A DNA stretch of 64,000 nt from Billgrantia pellis (GTDB taxonomy: Bacteria > Pseudomonadota > Gammaproteobacteria > Pseudomonadales > Halomonadaceae), in the NCBI RefSeq assembly GCF_008297955.1, contig NZ_VTPY01000003.1, positions 310,001 to 374,000 on the forward strand, written 5' to 3'. The first letter of the stretch is position 1; each line of letters opens with the position of its first letter. Positions 57,975 to 64,000 of this stretch are shown here, one piece after another. The position numbers and the translations under genes were made by a program. The notes under the pieces were generated by a model. It was not told the DNA's origin. It saw nothing but the letters and a program-made list of their open reading frames with translations, and did no database searches.

Positions 57975-58145
57975 GATGGTTCTCCTTTCAGCTTGTCTTT
58001 GTGGTGATCGTAGGCAAACGTTCTGAAACGCGTCGTGAGCGAAGGCAGGTCGGCCGCCGCCGGCGCGCAGCAACCGGAGTTGACTGGGTGCTCAATGAGG
58101 ATTGCGAGCACCGCCGGCGGCCGAGATGCCGAGCGCAACAGCGTT

Positions 58146-58916
58146 TCACCGATCCAGCCAGCCCAGACCTTCTTGGGTTGTCGTGGCCGGCTTGTACTCG
58201 CAGCCGATCCAGCCGTCGTAGCCCAACCGGTCGAGATGGGCGAACAGGAACGGGTAGTGGATCTCGCCGGTGCCCGGCTCGTGGCGGCCCGGATTGTCGG
58301 CCAACTGCACGTGAGCGATGCGATCCAGGTGCTTCTCGATGGTCGGCGCCAGGTCGCCCTCCATGATCTGCATGTGGTAGATGTCGTACTGCAGCTTGAG
58401 GTTGGGGCTGCCCACTTCGTCAAAAATCGCCAGCGCCTGCTCGGTGCGGTTGAGGAAAAAGCCGGGAATGTCGCGGGTGTTGATCGGCTCGGCAAGCAGC
58501 AGGATACCGGTGGCCTCGAGCTTATCCGCAGCGTAGCGCAGGTTCTCCACCAGGGTGCGGCGCGCCTGCTCCAGGCTCACGCCCTGGGGTTGGATGCCGG
58601 CCAGGCAGTTGACCTGCTTGCAGCCGAGCACCGTGGCGTAGTCGATGGCCTTCTCCACGCCGGCACGAAACTCCTCGACGCGATCCGGATGGCAGGCGAT
58701 ACCGCGCTCACCGGCCCCCCAGTCGCCGGCCGGCAGGTTGTGCAGCACCTGGGTCAGGCCATTCTCGTCGAGGCGCGCCTTGAGTTCGGCGGCGGAATAG
58801 TCGTAGGGGAAGAGATACTCGACGCCCTTGAAACCGGCCTCGGCGGCGGCCTGGAAGCGGTCGAGGAAATCCTCCTCGGTGAACAGCATGCTGAGGTTGG
58901 CGGCGAACTTGGGCAT
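58146..58916 (-). CDS. hyi: Hydroxypyruvate isomerase
   Basis: A 256-residue TIM-barrel enzyme converting hydroxypyruvate and tartronate semialdehyde into each other. Marks: MPKFAANLSMLFTE at the start, FKGVEYLFPYDY, LLAEPINTRDIPGFFL, LQYDIYHMQIMEGDL with the metal-site Asp and His, and VQLADNPGRHEPGTGEI. AAGGAG precedes the ATG. It lies downstream of gcl, separated by a palindromic intergenic element. Confidence 0.95.
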   Translation of the reverse strand: MPKFAANLSMLFTEEDFLDRFQAAAEAGFKGVEYLFPYDYSAAELKARLDENGLTQVLHNLPAGDWGAGERGIACHPDRVEEFRAGVEKAIDYATVLGCKQVNCLAGIQPQGVSLEQARRTLVENLRYAADKLEATGILLLAEPINTRDIPGFFLNRTEQALAIFDEVGSPNLKLQYDIYHMQIMEGDLAPTIEKHLDRIAHVQLADNPGRHEPGTGEIHYPFLFAHLDRLGYDGWIGCEYKPATTTQEGLGWLDR

Positions 58917-58962
58917 GTCGAACTCCTTAGGTCGTGCGTTATGGCTCGGGGCTTGTCTTGCG

Positions 58963-59046
58963 ACAGGCCTGCGAGGAGGCGCTGTGAATACATCCCTGTA
59001 CGCTACCGACTCCTTCCCTGGAGTCGGACCTCCTCTGCGGCCTGTC
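58963..59046. repeat. 84-base palindromic intergenic element between gcl and hyi
   Basis: Outer arms 58963-58980 (GACAGGCC-TGC-GAGGAGG) and 59029-59046 (CCTCCTC-TGC-GGCCTGTC) pair except at the central three bases. An inner hairpin CCGACTCC/GGAGTCGG sits at 59006-59027. The folded transcript would be a two-stem structure between two co-oriented genes, in the manner of REP-like elements. Confidence 0.65.
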
Positions 59047-59071
59047 CCAAGCGCCCCTGTGTGCGCAGGCT

Positions 59072-60847
<1,776 letters not shown>

Positions 60848-60883
60848 GACGGATCCTCCCGTGAGTGGCGACCAGATTGTTTT

Positions 60884-60955
60884 TGGAAAATATTTCTGTA
60901 TAACGAGATTAGAAGTCGGCATGCGCGTCGTCAAGGAATTATGGAAAATATTTTC
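60884..60955 (-). promoter_or_regulatory. gcl promoter with flanking TGGAAAATATTT repeats
   Basis: TGGAAAATATTT occurs at 60884-60895 and again at 60942-60953; the second copy extends to the perfect palindrome GAAAATATTTTC (60944-60955). On the minus strand a TTGACG (60934-60929), 17 bases, TAATCT (60911-60906) could be the promoter, lying between the two copies. The repeats are strong candidates for an operator of the gcl cluster. Local AT content is far above that of the neighbours. Confidence 0.55.
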
Positions 60956-61036
60956 ATATAAATTCCTAAAGACAAAAAACCAAGCCGAATTAACAGCTTG
61001 GCCTAAAGAAAAACTCACTAGCCGGCTAAGAAAGAT

Positions 61037-61469
61037 TCAGATCAGTTCCAGGACCACCTCGCCGATTCCCATGAAGCTCAGAGAGGCTCGCTGCCCCGGC
61101 AACATCGGGATCACACCCGCGAAGGTGCCGGTGGTAAAGACCTCACCGGCGGCGGGCCGGGATCGGCTCGGCCAGCACCACGGCCAGCTCCGGTTCGAGA
61201 TAGACCCGGTGAAACTCGTCATGGGAGAAGCAAGCCGGCGATGGCCGACACAGCTCGCTGAATAGCCGCGAGTAGCGTGGCGCCTCGCCGCGGACAATGC
61301 CTCCCAGCTTCCAGCCGCAAGGCGTACCCAGCGAGGCCGCCACCCTGGCCTGGATGGCATAGGCCTCACCCTCATCGGTGAAAGGCAAGTCATCAGGAAC
61401 CGGGACCATACGCCCCGGCGGATAGGCGCCCAGCAAGCGTTCGGTCGCGGCCTTTATCGTGTCGATCAT
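61037..61469 (-). pseudogene. Remnant of a 2-keto-4-pentenoate hydratase-family gene
   Basis: The first 105 codons (MIDTIKAATERLLGAYPPG, GWKLGGIVRGEAPRYSRLF, VYLEPELAVVLAEPIPA) match the N-terminal part of the MhpD/FAH-type hydratase-decarboxylase family. Immediately afterwards, in another frame, comes the family C-terminus (GEVFTTGTFAGVIPMLPGQRASLSFMGIGEV). About 110-120 central codons with the active site are missing, joined at a GC-rich spot near 61148-61165. The gene lies 3 bases after hydA on the same strand, so it was probably once part of that operon. It cannot make a working enzyme. Confidence 0.8.
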
Positions 61470-61472
61470 GAC

Positions 61473-62903
61473 CTAGAACCCCTTGGCCGAGCCGCGGGGC
61501 CTGGCGGGCTGCGGCTTGTGGCACTTGAGGAAGCGGCCGTGACCCGCGTCGACCATGGGTTCGCCGCCACGTGATACCACCCGCCCCCGGCACAGGCTCA
61601 GCACCGGGCGGCCGGTGAGCTCCAGTCCCTCATAAGGGGTGTAGTCCACCGCATGATGCAAGGCTTCGTTGCGCACCGTCATCTTCGCTTCGCTGTCCCA
61701 TAGGGTCAGGTCGGCGTCGCTGCCGATGGCGATGGTGCCCTTGCGCGGGTAGAGGCCGTATATCTTGGCCGGATTGGTGGCGGTGAGCGCCACGAAGCGG
61801 GTCGCATCGATGCGTTGCTTGACGACGCCTTCCGAGAACAGAATTGTGAGGCGCGTTTCCAGCCCCGGTATGCCGTTGGGAACATGGTGGAACGCGGCGT
61901 CCTCCCCGTGCAGCTTCTTGCCCTGCGGATCATCGTAGCGAAACGGGGCGTGATCCGAGGAGAAGACCTGGAAGACGCCATTCTCCAGCGCCTGCCAGAC
62001 CGCCTCCTGGGCCTTGGGATCTCGGGGCGGAGGGCTGCACACGCACTTGGCTCCCTCGAAGCCCTCCTGGTCCAGGTCCTCGGCGGTCAGCATCAGGTAC
62101 TGAGGGCAGGTCTCGCCATAGACCCGCAGGCCGCGCCCCTGAGCCCAGCGGATCTGCTCGATGGCCTCGGGGCCGGAGACGTGCACGATCAGGATCGGCA
62201 CGTCGATCAGTTCGGCCAGGGAAATGGCGCGGTGGGTCGCCTCCCGTTCGGCGATCGCCGAGTGGGCCTCGCTATGAAAGTACGGCGCCGTCTTGCCCTG
62301 CGACTCCAGCAGCTCGGTCAGGTAAGCGATGCAGTCGGCATTCTCGGCATGCACCATCACCATGCCGCCCTCACGGCGCGCCATGGCCAGCACCTCGAGC
62401 ACCTCGCGATCGTTGAGCTTTAGGTCGTCGTAGGTCAGGTAGATCTTGAACGAGCTGTAGCCCTCCTGGATCAGGGCCGGCAGTTCCTCCTTGAGCACCG
62501 TCTCGGTAGGGTCGGTCACGATCATGTGGAAGGCGTAGTCCACCAGCGCCTTGCCTTCGCTGCGCCGGTGGTAATCCTCCACCGCAGCGCGCAGGCTCTG
62601 GCCCTTCTGCTGGGCAGCGAAGGGAATCACCGTGGTGGTGCCGCCGCAGGCCGCCGAGCGGGTGCCGGTCAGGAAGTCGTCGGCCATCACTGCGCCGTCG
62701 CCGAGGGGCTGGTCCAGGTGGCAATGGGCATCGATGCCGCCCGGCATCACCCATAGCCCCTGGGCATCGATGACCTCGTCGGCCCCCTCCAGGCCCTGCC
62801 CCAGGGCGACGATGCGCCCGTCCTTGATGCCGATATCGGCGTCGTAGCTGTCGGCCGCGGTGATGATGCGGCCGTTCTTGATCAGGGTATCGAAGCGTGT
62901 CAT
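61473..62903 (-). CDS. hydA: Dihydropyrimidinase / D-hydantoinase
   Basis: A 476-residue cyclic amidohydrolase. The binuclear metal site is complete: H60 and H62 (GGIDAHCHLDQP), carbamylated K153 (SSFKIYLTYDD), H185 (MVMVHAENAD), H241 (LIVHVSGPE) and D317 (FSSDHAPF). It opens dihydrouracil, hydantoin or similar rings; which one cannot be told from sequence. It lies between a TRAP permease gene (stop 62932) and the decayed hydratase gene on the same strand, suggesting uptake and breakdown of a ureide-like compound whose carbon may reach glyoxylate. Confidence 0.9.
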   Translation of the reverse strand: MTRFDTLIKNGRIITAADSYDADIGIKDGRIVALGQGLEGADEVIDAQGLWVMPGGIDAHCHLDQPLGDGAVMADDFLTGTRSAACGGTTTVIPFAAQQKGQSLRAAVEDYHRRSEGKALVDYAFHMIVTDPTETVLKEELPALIQEGYSSFKIYLTYDDLKLNDREVLEVLAMARREGGMVMVHAENADCIAYLTELLESQGKTAPYFHSEAHSAIAEREATHRAISLAELIDVPILIVHVSGPEAIEQIRWAQGRGLRVYGETCPQYLMLTAEDLDQEGFEGAKCVCSPPPRDPKAQEAVWQALENGVFQVFSSDHAPFRYDDPQGKKLHGEDAAFHHVPNGIPGLETRLTILFSEGVVKQRIDATRFVALTATNPAKIYGLYPRKGTIAIGSDADLTLWDSEAKMTVRNEALHHAVDYTPYEGLELTGRPVLSLCRGRVVSRGGEPMVDAGHGRFLKCHKPQPARPRGSAKGF

Positions 62904-62931
62904 GTCACATACCTTGTGGTTGTCGCCGGGG

Positions 62932-64000
62932 TCAGCCCATGGCGTCGGGAAGCCAGAGCACCAGGCCGGGCCAGAGAATGATCAACAGCACGAACAGCAG
63001 CATGATGGCCAGGAACGGCAGGCTGCCGACCATCACGTCGGTGATGGAGCCGCGCCCGCGCACGCCTTGCACCACGTAGAGGTTCATGCCGATGGGCGGG
63101 GTGATCAGCGAGATTTCCATCATCACCACGAGGAAGATGCCGAACCACACCGGGTCGAAGCCGAACTGGACGACCATGGGCACCACGATCGGCACGGTGG
63201 CGATCATCATCGACAGGGTCTCGAGGAAACAGCCCAGCACCAGGTAGAAGACCACCAGCGCCAGGATCAGCCCGAAGGGTGTGAGACCCAGGTCGGCCAC
63301 CCAGCGGGTCAGGGTGGTGGGTATGCCCAGGATGCCGACGACGTAGTTGAGGAAGAAGGCCGCCACGATGATCAGCATGATCATGGCCGTGGTGCGAGCC
63401 ATGGAGAGAAAGCACTCGTGCAGCATTCGAAAGGTCAGCTTGCGATTCCAGACCGCCAGGCCCAGTGCGGCGATCACCCCCAGGGCAGCCGCCTCGGTGG
63501 GAGTGGCCCAGCCGCTGTAGATGCTGCCGATGACGATCGCAAAGACGAACGCCGGCGGCAGCAGGTCCACCAGCGAAGCCAGGCGATCACGCAGCGACGC
63601 CCGCTCGGAGGCCTTGCCCACCACTCCTGGCCTCATCAAGGCGAAGGCCATGATGGTGAGCATGAAGGCGCCCGCCAGCGCCAGCCCCGGCAGGATCCCG
63701 GCGATGAACAGCTTGCCGATCGAGGTATTGGTGATCGCGCCGTAGATGATCATGTTGATGCTCGGCGGTATCAGGATGCCCAGCGTCGCCCCGGCGGCCA
63801 GGGTACCCAGCGCCAGCCGCTCGCTGTAGCCGCGCTCGGCGAAGGCCGGTAGCGCCACCGTGCCGATGGTGGCGGCCGTCGCCACCGAGGAGCCGGACAT
63901 GGCGGCGAACACCGAAGAGGCGCCGATGTTGGTGTGCAACAGGCCACCGGGCAGGCGATCGAGCCATACCGACAAGGCGCTGTACATGCGCTCCGTGATG
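62932..64000 (-). CDS. TRAP transporter large permease (DctM type), fourth system, 5' end outside window
   Basis: The reading frame is open through the right edge (residues ITER come before MYSALSVWLDRLPGG), so about 80-90 N-terminal residues are missing. The visible part has TRAP-DctM marks: SSVFAAMSGSSVATAATIGTVALPAF in parts, LGILIPPSINMIIYGAITN, YSGWATPTEAAALGVIAALG and EISLITPPIGMNLYVVQG. Its stop is 28 bases before hydA on the same strand, so it probably imports the substrate of that enzyme. Confidence 0.92.
   Translation of the reverse strand, partial: ITERMYSALSVWLDRLPGGLLHTNIGASSVFAAMSGSSVATAATIGTVALPAFAERGYSERLALGTLAAGATLGILIPPSINMIIYGAITNTSIGKLFIAGILPGLALAGAFMLTIMAFALMRPGVVGKASERASLRDRLASLVDLLPPAFVFAIVIGSIYSGWATPTEAAALGVIAALGLAVWNRKLTFRMLHECFLSMARTTAMIMLIIVAAFFLNYVVGILGIPTTLTRWVADLGLTPFGLILALVVFYLVLGCFLETLSMMIATVPIVVPMVVQFGFDPVWFGIFLVVMMEISLITPPIGMNLYVVQGVRGRGSITDVMVGSLPFLAIMLLFVLLIILWPGLVLWLPDAMG

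Overview
The window is GC-rich gammaproteobacterial DNA that looks like a halophilic Halomonas-type (Halomonadaceae) chromosome. The evidence is an ectoine-degradation locus (doeA, doeB, doeX), a BetT-type choline carrier, four TRAP transporters in 64 kb, a universal stress protein attached to a TRAP system, and a Pseudomonas-like gcl-hyi-glxR-ttuD-pyk cluster. No rRNA, tRNA, CRISPR array, prophage or intact insertion sequence was seen. The taxonomic assignment is inferred from gene content only.

Layout. 1-5.1 kb: ectoine catabolism (doeX partial, doeB, doeA, minus strand), a divergent MocR/EnuR-like regulator and a GhrA-like dehydrogenase. 5.2-8.9 kb: two chemoreceptors, one with a Cache and one with a nitrate/nitrite-sensing (NIT) domain. 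9.3-11.0 kb: a DUF3108 protein and the lysine exporter LysO. 11.1-18.4 kb: an envelope-stress module (RND adaptor, RND pump, BaeS-like kinase, BaeR-like regulator, Spy-like periplasmic protein). 18.5-21.7 kb: a TakP/FcbT-type TRAP system with a Tat-exported binding protein. 22.2-24.2 kb: a betT-type gene broken by one missing base. 24.3-26.5 kb: a DauA-like SulP carrier and YjbQ.

26.5-31.3 kb is the most unusual region. An ECF sigma factor, a zinc-type (ZAS) anti-sigma factor and a methyltransferase fused to a MerC-like membrane domain face a second, paralogous methyltransferase followed by a periplasmic cupin and a thioredoxin-reductase-like flavoprotein. Between the two arms lie two back-to-back GGAAC-N17-CGTC promoters, so the arms look like one self-activated regulon with a redox or metal theme.

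31.4-39.2 kb: a complete PQQ operon pqqABCDEF, including the 23-codon pqqA, followed by an ExaC-type aldehyde dehydrogenase. 39.4-43.0 kb: a hybrid histidine kinase with a small periplasmic molybdopterin-domain-like protein, and a DUF2189 membrane protein. 43.3-47.4 kb: a TAXI-type TRAP system with a TeaD-like stress protein. 47.8-53.2 kb: DUF2798, a macrodomain protein, a third TRAP system, an EamA exporter and a DUF192 protein. 53.3-60.9 kb: a GntR regulator and the glyoxylate-to-pyruvate route (gcl, hyi, glxR, ttuD, pyk). 61.0-64.0 kb: a decayed hydratase gene, a dihydropyrimidinase/hydantoinase and the start of a fourth TRAP system that leaves the window.

Recurring architecture. In all three complete TRAP systems the binding-protein gene is followed by a strong stem-loop before the permease genes, which would give excess binding protein. 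Many operons are tightly coupled by 4-base ATGA overlaps (RND-BaeSR, pqq, ttuD-pyk, sigma/anti-sigma).
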